From: Pseudomonadota bacterium
GTDB lineage: Bacteria > Pseudomonadota > Alphaproteobacteria > Rhizobiales > Xanthobacteraceae
Length of the DNA: 19,730 nucleotides
Assembly (NCBI GenBank): GCA_023404705.1
Contig: JAEYAU010000122.1
Span: forward strand, 1 to 19,730
Direction: 5' to 3'
The notes beneath the pieces are model-generated. The model saw nothing but the letters and a program-made list of their open reading frames with translations, searched no databases and was not told the DNA's origin. The position numbers and the translations under genes were made by a program. Shown here piece after piece: positions 6,964 through 14,388 of the stretch. How positions within the stretch are numbered: the first letter of the stretch is position 1; the number at the start of each line of letters is the position of its first letter.

Positions 6964-7746
6964 CTACCGCAGCGCGCCCGTCCGCGTCGTGCGTTGCTCG
7001 AGCTGCCGATAGGCGGTCTGGGCGATCACCTGCAGGCGCGAGCGGTCCGCGGGACCGCTGATCACGCAGGCGGTCTCATCGCTCACCCAGGAGAACGCGC
7101 CGACTTGGCCGGCGTCCTGATAGTGCGGCGTGCTGCCGGGCGCCTTGGCGCGGCGGCAGTAAAGCGTGAAGCGCTCGCCGGACGTCCCCTCGTACATGAA
7201 CAGCGCCGCCGCGTGGCCCGACATGCCGGGCAGCAGCCGGCCACCGAGCAGGCGCAGGCCGTGCGGCTCGAGATCGGGGGCTGGCAGGCTGGTGCCGACG
7301 CGGCGCGACAACCACGGAATGAGATGGCTCTCGCCGGCGCGGACCTCGATCGGATGGCGCGGCTCCGCGATGTAAAGGCGATGCGCATCGATCGCCTCGG
7401 TCATGACCCGCTGGGTCGGGCTGCCGTCCCACAGGTTGCGGCCGAACCAGCCGACGCTCGCACCGGCCGCGAAGGCGAGCAGCACGACGGCCGCCGCGAT
7501 CGCGCGCCACGGCCGCATCGCGGGCACAAGCTTATCGAGGGCGAAACGTGCCGGCACCGGCTCGTCGGCGACGCCGCCATAGCGGGCGCGGATCTCCTCG
7601 GCCTGCGTACGCCAAGCCGCGACGCGCGCCGCATCCTCGGGATGTGCCGCGAGCCAGGCCTCGACCTCCTCGCGTCGGTGCACGGCGAGCTCGCCGTCCA
7701 CATAAGCGTGGAGATCTTCTTCGTGAATCGTGTTGCGCTCGATCAT
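6964..7746 (-). CDS. Membrane anti-sigma factor partner of the ECF sigma factor
   Basis: The 260-residue protein begins with a soluble helical region (HEEDLHAYVDGELAVHRR, residues about 8-25, then EVEAWLAAHPEDAARVAAWR), the anti-sigma layout that binds ECF sigma factors. A membrane segment follows (AIAAAVVLLAFAAGASVGWF, about 86-105), then a periplasmic C-terminal domain of about 150 residues. The usual zinc-binding HxxxCxxC is absent: the expected cysteines are not present in the N-terminal region, so it belongs to the zinc-free kind. It starts 6 bases after the sigma factor stop and is surely co-transcribed. Related proteins in alphaproteobacteria are annotated as anti-sigma factor or transmembrane transcriptional regulator. 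The inducing signal is unknown. Confidence 0.85.
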   Translation of the reverse strand: MIERNTIHEEDLHAYVDGELAVHRREEVEAWLAAHPEDAARVAAWRTQAEEIRARYGGVADEPVPARFALDKLVPAMRPWRAIAAAVVLLAFAAGASVGWFGRNLWDGSPTQRVMTEAIDAHRLYIAEPRHPIEVRAGESHLIPWLSRRVGTSLPAPDLEPHGLRLLGGRLLPGMSGHAAALFMYEGTSGERFTLYCRRAKAPGSTPHYQDAGQVGAFSWVSDETACVISGPADRSRLQVIAQTAYRQLEQRTTRTGALR

Positions 7747-7752
7747 CTCGGT

Positions 7753-8244
7753 TCACTTCACGCGGCGGAGCGCGGGGCGCTCGCCGTCGAGATAAGCCTT
7801 GATATGTGCACGCGCCCGCGCGAGCCGCGACATCACGGTCCCGATCGGGACTTCCTGAATCTCCGCCACCTCGCGATAGCTCATTCCCTCGAGCACCACG
7901 AGCAGCAGCGCCGCGCGCTGCTCGTCCGGCAGTGCGGCGAGCGCCCGCTCGATGTCGCGGCCGCCGCCCTCGGGGCCGGCGAAATCCGCCGCATCCTCGT
8001 CCTCGATCGGCAGCAGGGCCGGACGCCGCGCCAGGGATCGGAGCCGGTTGCGATTGAGGTTCGTCAGGATGGTGTAGAGCCAGCTGCGCACCTCGCCGCC
8101 GTGAAACAGATGCTCTGAACGAAGGGCTCGCACCAATGTGTCCTGCACCAGATCGTCCGCGACCTCGACATCGCGCGTGAGCGCGCGCGCATAGCGCCGC
8201 AGCGCAGGGATCGCAGACTGGATGCCCTGTCGGAAGCCGCTCAC
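7753..8244 (-). CDS. ECF-type RNA polymerase sigma factor
   Basis: The product shows sigma region 2 (RRYARALTRDVEVADDLVQDTLVRAL, with SWLYTILTNLNRNRLR for -10 recognition) and region 4 (ALPDEQRAALLLVVLEGMSYREVAEIQEVPIGTVMSRLARAR, a helix-turn-helix for the -35), with no region 1.1 or 3. It redirects RNA polymerase to a small stress regulon when its anti-sigma partner, encoded immediately downstream, releases it. I chose GTG 8244 (VSGFRQG, 163 residues) because AGGAGA lies about 5 bases before it. The frame remains open to 8301, but that part is Arg-rich and lacks a ribosome site. The EcfG partners PhyR/NepR are not present in the window. Confidence 0.9.
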   Translation of the reverse strand: MSGFRQGIQSAIPALRRYARALTRDVEVADDLVQDTLVRALRSEHLFHGGEVRSWLYTILTNLNRNRLRSLARRPALLPIEDEDAADFAGPEGGGRDIERALAALPDEQRAALLLVVLEGMSYREVAEIQEVPIGTVMSRLARARAHIKAYLDGERPALRRVK

Positions 8245-8295
8245 GCGCGTCTCCTGGCGCGGCCCATGTCCTCCAGCGCGGCGCCTCTGATGCAA

Positions 8296-8323
8296 AAACA
8301 CCGCGGATGCGCCGCAAATTCCC
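8296..8323 (-). promoter_or_regulatory. Candidate ECF-type promoter of the sigma factor operon
   Basis: On the minus strand GGAAT (8322-8318) is followed after 17 bases by TGTT (8300-8297), a layout like the GGAAC-N16-17-CGTT class of ECF promoters. It lies about 50 bases before the GTG start, where an autoregulatory promoter is common in such pairs. The match is short and unverified. Confidence 0.35.
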
Positions 8324-8438
8324 TCGAAATCACGGGTTTCGGGCCGTCGGACCGTGCCCGGACCGCTGCTTGAAGGGGGGCAGACCCTATGCCATACGAG
8401 GCCATGGGCGCCGCGCGGGCGTCGTTTTGGAGTAAACC

Positions 8439-9257
8439 ATGGCAGACGCCTCCGGCCTCATGCGCGGCAAGCGCGGCCTGATCATGGGAGTTGCGAACAA
8501 CCGGTCGATTGCGTGGGGCATTGCCCGGGCGGCGCGCGCGCAGGGCGCGGAACTCGCCTTCACGTACCAGGGCGATGCCCTCAAGAAGCGGGTCGAGCCC
8601 CTCGCCGAGGAGGTCGGCGGCCTGGTCGTCGGCCATTGCGACGTCAGCGACGAGAGCACCATCGACGCCGTCTTCGAGGCGGTGCGTTCCAAGTGGGGCG
8701 CGCTCGATTTCGTCGTGCATGCGATCGCCTATTCGGACAAGGAGCAGCTCGACGGCCGCTATGTCGACACCACCGCCGACAACTTCTCCAAGACGCTGCT
8801 GATCAGCTGCTACTCCTTCACGTCGATCGCGCAACGCGCCGAGAAGCTGATGCCGAACGGCGGCGCGCTGCTGACGCTGACCTATTACGGTGCCGAGAAA
8901 TGGATGCCGCATTACAATGTGATGGGCGTCGCCAAGGCCGCACTGGAAGCTTCGGTACGCTATCTCGCGGCCGATCTCGGCGCGAAGAACATTCGCGTGA
9001 ACGCGATCTCGGCCGGGCCGATCAAGACGCTGGCGGCGTCCGGCATCGGCGACTTCCGCTATATTCTCAAGTGGAACGAGTACAACGCGCCGCTGCGCCG
9101 CAGCGTGACGATCGAGGAAGTCGGCGACACCGGCGTCTATTTCCTCTCGGACCTGGCGCGCGGCGTCACGGGCGAGATCCATCACGTCGATGCCGGCTAC
9201 CACATCGTCGGCATGAAGAACCCCGAGGCGCCGGATATTTCGGTCGCCAAGGACTAG
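8439..9257 (+). CDS. fabI: Enoyl-[acyl-carrier-protein] reductase (NADH)
   Basis: This 272-residue cytosolic enzyme reduces the trans-2 double bond of enoyl-ACP, the last step in each fatty-acid elongation cycle. The FabI marks are GLIMGVANNRSIAWGIA (cofactor site, residues about 14-30), VHAIAYSDKEQLDG (about 93), TLTYYGAEKWMPHYNVMGVAK (about 148-168; active-site Tyr-x6-Lys), and INAxSAGPIKTLAASGI, the mobile substrate loop. At the position equivalent to E. coli Gly93 it has Ala, as in several natural FabI proteins. GGAG lies 7 bases before the ATG. It is followed by a REP-type element and the histidine phosphatase gene. Confidence 0.95.
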   Translation: MADASGLMRGKRGLIMGVANNRSIAWGIARAARAQGAELAFTYQGDALKKRVEPLAEEVGGLVVGHCDVSDESTIDAVFEAVRSKWGALDFVVHAIAYSDKEQLDGRYVDTTADNFSKTLLISCYSFTSIAQRAEKLMPNGGALLTLTYYGAEKWMPHYNVMGVAKAALEASVRYLAADLGAKNIRVNAISAGPIKTLAASGIGDFRYILKWNEYNAPLRRSVTIEEVGDTGVYFLSDLARGVTGEIHHVDAGYHIVGMKNPEAPDISVAKD

Positions 9258-9284
9258 ACCCAATCCCGGACATTCGCAGCATCC

Positions 9285-9370
9285 TCCGTTCGTCCCCGCG
9301 AAAGCGGGGACCCAGATCTGTCCGCCGATATGTGTGGCACTGGGTGCCCGCTTCCGCGGGCACGAACGGA
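9285..9370. repeat. Paired-hairpin extragenic element, copy 2
   Basis: Arms at 9285-9315 and 9340-9370 (31 bases each) are inverted repeats of one another. The left arm folds as CCCCGC-GAAA-GCGGGG and the right as GCCCGC-TTCC-GCGGGC-type. It lies between fabI and the histidine phosphatase gene, ending 34 bases before the chosen start of the latter. Confidence 0.75.
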
Positions 9371-9404
9371 GTGGGTGTCTAGGTCATCGAGAAGCGCACT
9401 CGGC

Positions 9405-10001
9405 GTGGCCCCTCACCTCTACCTGATCCGCCACGGCGAGACCGACTGGAACGTCGCGGGCCGCCTGCAGGGCCATCGTGACATCCCGCTCAACGGGCGC
9501 GGCCGCTGGCAGGCGCGCCGCTGCGGCGAGATTCTGCGGGACCTGCTCAAGCGGCACGGCAGCCAGGCGATGAACCTCGTGTTCGTCACCAGCCCGCTGA
9601 TGCGGGCGCGCGAGACCATGGAACTGGTGCGCCAGGAGCTCGCGCTCGACCCGGCGCTCTACGACACGAACGTCTGTCTCAAGGAGCTCTCCTTCGGCGA
9701 CTGGGAGGGCTTCACCTATCCGGAGCTGCGGCTGCAGCACGCGGCCGCGATCGCCGCGCGGGACCGCGATCCGTGGGGCCATGTCGTTCCCAACGGCGAG
9801 AGTTACGGCATGCTGGCGGAGCGCCTGCGCCCCTGGCTCGCCGGACTCGAACGCGACTGCGTCGTGGTCACCCATGGCGGCACCATGCGCGCGCTGTTGG
9901 CGCTGCGTGGCGTCGCCGAGCCCGCGAAGGCCGCACGCATCGAGATCCACCAGGGCGTGGTCTACCGGATCGGCCAGGGCACGCTGGCGCGGCACGATTG
10001 A
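9405..10001 (+). CDS. Histidine phosphatase family protein (phosphoglycerate mutase-like)
   Basis: The 198-residue product has the phosphohistidine motif RHGETDWN near the N-terminus (residues about 9-16), LQGHRDIPLNGRG, the SPLMRARETM segment with the second Arg, the acid/base region ELSFGDWEG, and the second histidine in VVTHGGTMRALL (about 155). Family members range from phosphoglycerate mutase to broad phosphatases; relatives in this gene block are usually annotated phosphoglycerate mutase or GpmB, but the substrate is not readable. GTG 9405 is chosen because the protein then begins APHLYLIRHGE. The frame is open further upstream, but only across the repeat element; GTG 9375 is an alternative. 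Confidence 0.88.
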   Translation: MAPHLYLIRHGETDWNVAGRLQGHRDIPLNGRGRWQARRCGEILRDLLKRHGSQAMNLVFVTSPLMRARETMELVRQELALDPALYDTNVCLKELSFGDWEGFTYPELRLQHAAAIAARDRDPWGHVVPNGESYGMLAERLRPWLAGLERDCVVVTHGGTMRALLALRGVAEPAKAARIEIHQGVVYRIGQGTLARHD

Positions 10002-10031
10002 GGTCTGAGAAGCCCCTCTCTTCCTGGTAGG

Positions 10032-10316
10032 CTACGCCGCCCTGAGCCGCGTCAGCTCCACTTCGAACTCGAAACGCAGCTGCGCTCCCTCGTCCTCGGG
10101 CAGACACTGCGTCATCTGCGGGAAGATCGTTTGATAGAGTGCTGCTTTTCTCGGCTCCCACGGGAGCGTGTTCGCGGCTCTCGCCTCCGCGAGGATTCGC
10201 TGGAGCTGCGCGCGCACCTCGTCGGGATCGGGACGATAAACGGGTGTCGGAGCGTCATCGAACAGTTCGGCCTGTTCTTCGTCGTGGAACAGGTCAGGCT
10301 GGCGGGGTGAGTTCAT
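10032..10316 (-). CDS. Small hypothetical protein, 94 residues
   Basis: This soluble, acidic protein begins with RQPDLFHDEEQAELFDDA, followed by VYRPDPDEVRAQLQRILAEARAA (amphipathic helix), LPWEPRKAALYQTIFPQMTQCLPEDEGAQLRFEFEVELTRL. No catalytic motif or membrane segment is seen. I recall near-identical small proteins in Bradyrhizobium-type genomes, always hypothetical; that is memory, not a search. It converges on the histidine phosphatase gene and lies 84 bases downstream of the restriction-methyltransferase gene on the same strand. I think it belongs to the core side of the insertion boundary. Confidence 0.75.
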   Translation of the reverse strand: MNSPRQPDLFHDEEQAELFDDAPTPVYRPDPDEVRAQLQRILAEARAANTLPWEPRKAALYQTIFPQMTQCLPEDEGAQLRFEFEVELTRLRAA

Positions 10317-10400
10317 GGTGCTGGTTCGGTGATCGAATCAACGAATCATGCGCGATCTTCGGCCCTTGCGCGACCGATCTGTGGCACTTGTCCCCGAAGC

Positions 10401-12446
10401 TCACGGTTCCGGCTTTTTGATCTTGCGTTTTGGCGGCGTCATGATGTCCGGCATTTCCAACGCCCCGGCCACGCGCAGATCTTCTGCGTTCAACAGCGGG
10501 TTGTTGCAGATTCGGGCAAGGAGGTCAGCCTGCTTGGGCTCTAACTCGATTAGGCGCCCCAGCACATGCAGCAGATCGATCAGGTCGCTGGTGTACTCCG
10601 GGAGCCAATGATCCGGCTGGATAGAGTCGAGCGGCGATGGCGGGCGGCGGTCACCGATAACCGGACGGGTGCGGTCGCGCCGGCGATAGCTGAACCAATA
10701 CCAAAGCACCTGCTTGCCGGAGATTTCGTAGCTCCACACTTCCGGCGCGACATTCGCCACGTAGCCCTTTCCGATCTTAAGTCGTCTCGTCGCAGGATCG
10801 TAATCCATGTGTTCCGGCAGCGGTTCGGGTGCTCCCGGGATAGCGCCATCTGACGGAATGTAGGGCGCATTCTCCTTTGACAGACGCGGAGCCTGCTTCG
10901 GTCGCCCTGCTTCAGGATCGATAAAGCGTTCGCCATACGTGTGCAGCCAGCCCACGCTGCTGCCGAGTGCGACAGCCTCACCGAACAATTTGGCATCCGC
11001 CGTGAGCGGGACGCGCAGCCCGGGACGCGTGAGATCGCCCTTGAAGCGCGCCGTAAACGCAGGATGCGCCATAATGGCCGCAAGGTACGCCATCACATCC
11101 TCTGCCTTCACGGGCCGCGCGTAGAGGTTCGCAAGATGCGCAAGCAGTGCTGGCTTGATGTTCGGCTGTGTCGCAGCGCGGTCACGCCAGAGGAGGTATG
11201 CCCGCCCAGCAAATGAGCCTCTGTAGTGGTCATGGTCAGGTATGAGACCTGAAAACGAGATCGCGGGGCCGGATTTTGGCGAATGACGTTCGAGCGCGGT
11301 CAGATGCACTTGCCGAGTGGAATATGCGCTCCAGAGCGTCGGATTAGCCTGATTGATCAATCTCGAGTCAGGAATGATCCACTGACGGTCGAAAGACCGG
11401 AAGCCATAGCGCACCGGCGCAATCACCGGCCTCTTGTCATCCTTGACTGCTTCAGGCCGACGCTCATGACCTGTCAAGCCGACCTTGGCCGTCTTTGCGA
11501 GAGTCTTGTCTCCGCGTTCGTGTGGATGAAACAAACGCTCCTTCCTGTCCAAGTCTTTCTCGCTGACGAGGCGATTCCATCTCGCAATAAGGGTCCCCTT
11601 ATCGGGCGCAATGACCCAGGTGCGACCCGGCATAACGCCGGACCCGTCATAAACGAACAGATCCTTGAGGTGGGGAAATGTTGCCCAGGCGCCGGTCGCC
11701 GCGGGTAGAAACGGATCGCGCCATCCGGCAGGGCAGTCGGTCCACTCCGCTCCGTCGAGCGACAGCTTGGCGAGCGCCGAAAACTTTTGCTCGCGTCGTC
11801 CCTTTGGCAAGGCATGGAATCGCACATGCGCTGGCGCGTCGCTAGCCTTGCTGAGCTTCCGTGCCGCAAGCACGATGCAGACCGGCTGCTGCACGCCTTG
11901 GAAAATGCGCGTGGGGACGTCCGGCTGGTGACCCTCGGGCGAGCAATCGACCACCCAGATCTCGGAGCAGGTGCGCCGCAGATCGTCGCGCATCTTCTCG
12001 AAGCCGGGGCCATTGAGGAAGCCGGCCACCGTGATGAAGCAGACGATGCCTTCCTCATCCTTATCGGGAGCGCCTGTCGCTGCATTGGCACCCGCCCCGA
12101 ACACCTTCCAGGTCGCCCAGCGCCAGAAGTAGATGTAGAGGTTCTTCAGATGCTTGGCGTGCGCGCCGACGCCCCAGTTGGCCGGAGGCCGCCATCGGTC
12201 GAGCGGAGCGATCAGCTTTCCGCCGGAGCCTGCCTCGATCCATCCCCCGCGTCCCTCGGCCTTTTCCTTGTATGGCGGATTGCCGATGACAACCGTGATG
12301 CGCTCCTCCTTCTTGACCTTGTTGGCGGCGCGGCGCGATATCGCGATCGGCTCATAAGTCTGCCCCAGCTTCTCTTCCTCGATGAACGGATTGCCGAGCG
12401 TGTCGGTGATGAAAAGGCGAAGCTCCGGCAACGGCGGCTTTCCCAT
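10401..12446 (-). CDS. Type IIG (ISP-type) restriction-methyltransferase, C-terminal half
   Basis: This 681-residue frame continues, in the same reading frame, the protein encoded at 12453-13742, from which one TAG codon separates it. It opens with LPELRLFITDTLGNP, then the N6-adenine methyltransferase motif IV NPPYK (residues about 56-60), and then the rest of the methylase fold (VDCSPEG, IFQGVQQPVCIVL). The C-terminal target-recognition part of the ISP type follows (RYGFRSFDRQWIIPDSRL, GWLHTYGERF, VWSYEISGKQVLWYWF). Without the other half it lacks motif I and the nuclease. It could be made separately: the amber codon is part of TAGGAG, three bases before this ATG. The simpler reading is a disrupted gene. 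Base composition is less GC-extreme than in flanking genes. Confidence 0.85.
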   Translation of the reverse strand: MGKPPLPELRLFITDTLGNPFIEEEKLGQTYEPIAISRRAANKVKKEERITVVIGNPPYKEKAEGRGGWIEAGSGGKLIAPLDRWRPPANWGVGAHAKHLKNLYIYFWRWATWKVFGAGANAATGAPDKDEEGIVCFITVAGFLNGPGFEKMRDDLRRTCSEIWVVDCSPEGHQPDVPTRIFQGVQQPVCIVLAARKLSKASDAPAHVRFHALPKGRREQKFSALAKLSLDGAEWTDCPAGWRDPFLPAATGAWATFPHLKDLFVYDGSGVMPGRTWVIAPDKGTLIARWNRLVSEKDLDRKERLFHPHERGDKTLAKTAKVGLTGHERRPEAVKDDKRPVIAPVRYGFRSFDRQWIIPDSRLINQANPTLWSAYSTRQVHLTALERHSPKSGPAISFSGLIPDHDHYRGSFAGRAYLLWRDRAATQPNIKPALLAHLANLYARPVKAEDVMAYLAAIMAHPAFTARFKGDLTRPGLRVPLTADAKLFGEAVALGSSVGWLHTYGERFIDPEAGRPKQAPRLSKENAPYIPSDGAIPGAPEPLPEHMDYDPATRRLKIGKGYVANVAPEVWSYEISGKQVLWYWFSYRRRDRTRPVIGDRRPPSPLDSIQPDHWLPEYTSDLIDLLHVLGRLIELEPKQADLLARICNNPLLNAEDLRVAGALEMPDIMTPPKRKIKKPEP

Positions 12447-12452
12447 CAGCTC

Positions 12453-12455
12453 CTA
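12453..12455 (-). other. In-frame amber codon splitting the restriction-methyltransferase gene
   Basis: On the minus strand the codons read ...GCC GAG CTG TAG GAG CTG ATG GGA..., with the frame unbroken on both sides and homology-type motifs continuing across it (QLRLLAEL before, LPELRLFITDTLG after). One substitution from CAG, GAG, AAG or another near codon would restore a protein of about 1,113 residues. Confidence 0.85.
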
Positions 12456-13742
12456 CAGCTCGGCGAGCAAGCGAAGCTGTGCCACTGCGAAGGGTCCGAA
12501 CTGCAGCTCGAAGCCGATGATGCGTTTCGCCGCGCTCTCGATGGCGCCGCGAACCGCGCCCGCCCCCAGGTCATCCGTCACGGTTTGCGCGATACGGCGT
12601 AGGACTCCGAGCAAGAACGTCCCGGTACCGACTGCGGGATCGGCCACCACTACATCGGCCGCCGCGAACCCGTTGGATCGCTCAAAGAGGGGGCCCCGCA
12701 GGCACTCGTCCACGAGATTGACCATCGCGGACACGACCTCGGGCGGCGTGTAGTAGGATCCGGTGCGCTTTCGCAGCGTGTTGTCGTAGACCTCGAGAAA
12801 GTCCTCGTAGAAGTACAGCCACGCCTCGGCCTTGTCCTTGCTGATTGCGTGCCAATTGACCTCGTTCAGAACACGGGCAAGCGTCCCGAGAGACGTCTTG
12901 AGCTCCTCCTGGTTCGAGGGGTCCTCGGTAAGCAGTCGAAGCGCGGTGCCGATCAGCGAGTTCGACTTGCGCAATTCCTGCGCCGCAGCTTCGGTGCCCT
13001 TCTCCAACGAGATATCCCGGGCTCGCGCCATCAGCAGGCCGAACGTCACCGCCTGGGCATACCCGTCGGCGAACTGCGCATTGTCGGCTTGGGGGAAGAG
13101 CAACTTGCGCCAGTCTTCCGCAAGTCCAGTGAGTCCGGGACTGCCTCGCTCCATCTGCTCGACAACTTCGTCGCGCAACAATCGACAGAGCCGCGCGCTG
13201 ATCTGCGCCAGCTGCTTCGGTGTCTTCGGCGGAATGGGCTTCCATTGAAAGAAGCTGCTGAAGAGCGGCAGCAAAGTGTCCGGAGCGGCGAGCTTGGCGC
13301 CGGCGCTTTCGATGCTTCCTTCCAGAACAACGATCGAGCCCTCGAGCTTACCGTCGCGCCACAGACTGAAAGCATTGCCGTCCGTGTAGACGAGATTCGG
13401 CAGCGACTTGAGCTTACCCCATTGCTCCTTGTCATGCGGGTCGCTGAACTTCCGCGGGTCCGCGCCCTTTCCGGGCGCCTTCACTTCCACGAAGCCGACA
13501 AGAGTGTTGGAGACCGTTACGGCGAAATCCGGACGCGTCTTCAGGTCGGACTGCGTTGTCTCTCCCACGAGGTGCACTGAGCCCACCGGCAAACCAGCGA
13601 GTTCCGCCAGATCCCGAAACAATGCATCGAGCGGACCGCGCAGCTGATCTTCGGGCGCACCACTCACCGCAATATTGGACAGCTTCGGCTTGACGCTCGC
13701 TCCGAAGCTGGCCACAGCCTCTGCGACTGTTTTCTTCGCCAA
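12453..13742 (-). CDS. Type IIG (ISP-type) restriction-methyltransferase, N-terminal half
   Basis: From TTG 13742 this frame gives 429 residues. It has a PD-(D/E)xK nuclease signature: RPDFAVTV (Asp about 72) and FVEVKAPGKG (Glu 86, Lys 88). A helical region follows, including RTGSYYTPPEVVSAMV, then methyltransferase motif I DPAVGTGTFLL (about 368-378) for S-adenosylmethionine, and GFELQFGPFAVAQLRL near the end. It then meets a TAG. Type ISP/IIG proteins join nuclease, methylase and DNA recognition in one chain of about 1,000-1,100 residues; here the second part lies at 10401-12446. TTG is chosen because GAAGGGG lies upstream and the family N-terminus begins about here. A GTG in another frame (starting VAKRKPAG) just upstream hints at a possible second lesion. 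Confidence 0.82.
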   Translation of the reverse strand: MAKKTVAEAVASFGASVKPKLSNIAVSGAPEDQLRGPLDALFRDLAELAGLPVGSVHLVGETTQSDLKTRPDFAVTVSNTLVGFVEVKAPGKGADPRKFSDPHDKEQWGKLKSLPNLVYTDGNAFSLWRDGKLEGSIVVLEGSIESAGAKLAAPDTLLPLFSSFFQWKPIPPKTPKQLAQISARLCRLLRDEVVEQMERGSPGLTGLAEDWRKLLFPQADNAQFADGYAQAVTFGLLMARARDISLEKGTEAAAQELRKSNSLIGTALRLLTEDPSNQEELKTSLGTLARVLNEVNWHAISKDKAEAWLYFYEDFLEVYDNTLRKRTGSYYTPPEVVSAMVNLVDECLRGPLFERSNGFAAADVVVADPAVGTGTFLLGVLRRIAQTVTDDLGAGAVRGAIESAAKRIIGFELQFGPFAVAQLRLLAEL

Positions 13743-14388
13743 CCTTTGTCCCCTTCCGCCCCCGCAGGCTTCCTCTTGGCCACCAGCGGTACTTGAATCG
13801 GCTTCTCGCGACAATCCGGCCGCGACCAGCTTGCACCCTTGGCCCACGTAAGAAAGCGGGAATTCAGTTCGATCAGGCCGAAAAATAATTTCTGCTTTCC
13901 CGAAATCACTATTGACGTCGCGCGCGACATGTGCATTACTCCACTCACTTCTGCTCGCGAGGGGCGTCAACCGGAGCCGCCGCGACGGAGCAGGAGGCGG
14001 TCCCCGCGGGCTTCGGGATGGCACCCGGGCACTCGGGCGGTTACGGGACCCACGACCGGCGGCACTATGACCGTCTGCTGGTTGGGCCAGCTAGGCGGTT
14101 CGGCCGAAAGGCTGAACCCGAAAGAGCGCCCCGTCCGAAAAGAGGCCGCGGTGGAGCGCCGAGAGGCGCGCGGGCTCCGATCGCAAGGAGCCCGCCGGGT
14201 GCGCCTCGCAAGCGCATCCCGGGTCGGGCTTTCGCCCGGCCACAGGCTCGCCTCGCAAGCGGGCCGCGCCGTCTCGGCGCTCCGCTCCCCTCATCTTAAG
14301 GGAGCACGGCTCCTGTCGAGGAGCCCAGCGGGCAAACCTCGGGCGCGAACGCGCAGCGAGATCGACAACGCATGGAGTGAGAACAGAG
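13743..14388. other. Intergenic stretch: AT-richer promoter side, then hairpin array
   Basis: About 650 bases without a convincing gene. The part at 13840-13930 is AT-richer than the rest of the window and probably holds the minus-strand promoter of the restriction gene. A perfect 12-bp palindrome, GTCGCGCGCGAC, lies at about 13917-13928. From 14071 to 14325 the sequence is a run of hairpins, listed separately. The ORFs here are Arg/Pro/Gly-rich shadows. Confidence 0.5.
14071..14325 (+). ncRNA. Candidate structured RNA: ten tandem hairpins
   Basis: Ten short-loop hairpins follow almost without gaps: 14071-14098 (11 bp, one bulge), 14097-14118 (9 bp, GAAA loop), 14156-14169 (5 bp, GAGA loop), 14170-14195 (9 bp), 14197-14219 (8 bp), 14222-14241 (8 bp), 14245-14265 (7 bp), 14266-14280 (6 bp), 14284-14305 (6 bp), 14308-14325 (7 bp). 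The first two share two bases. Five stems contain one non-Watson-Crick pair, and all five are G.T on the plus strand, i.e. G.U in RNA; on the minus strand they would be A.C. Two loops are GNRA tetraloops and three contain TCGCAA. I match it to no known family. High GC makes some hairpins expected, so it remains a candidate. Confidence 0.5.

Noticed and set aside
8720..8740. Ala in place of Gly at the triclosan-related site of FabI
   Set aside because: Ala occurs naturally here in many FabI proteins, so it is no sign of resistance.
10317..10400. Attachment site or tRNA fragment at the cassette edge
   Set aside because: No tRNA-like fold and no direct repeat matching the other edge could be found by eye.
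11787..12602. A 271-codon plus-strand frame across the restriction-gene break
   Set aside because: It is the complement of coding sequence that carries clear methyltransferase motifs on the minus strand.
13914..13950. Plus-strand sigma-70 promoter (TTGACG, then ATTACT 17 bases later)
   Set aside because: The -10 match is poor and no gene follows closely; it might drive the hairpin array, but evidence is too thin to list.
13931..14299. An open frame covering the hairpin array
   Set aside because: The product is a low-complexity Arg/Pro/Gly/Ala string, and the base-pairing pattern explains the sequence better than codons do.
14071..14388. Omega/HEARO RNA of an IscB- or TnpB-type element
   Set aside because: Multi-hairpin layout and GNRA loops prompted the idea, but no IscB or TnpB reading frame follows and I could not align it to the OgeuIscB RNA as remembered.
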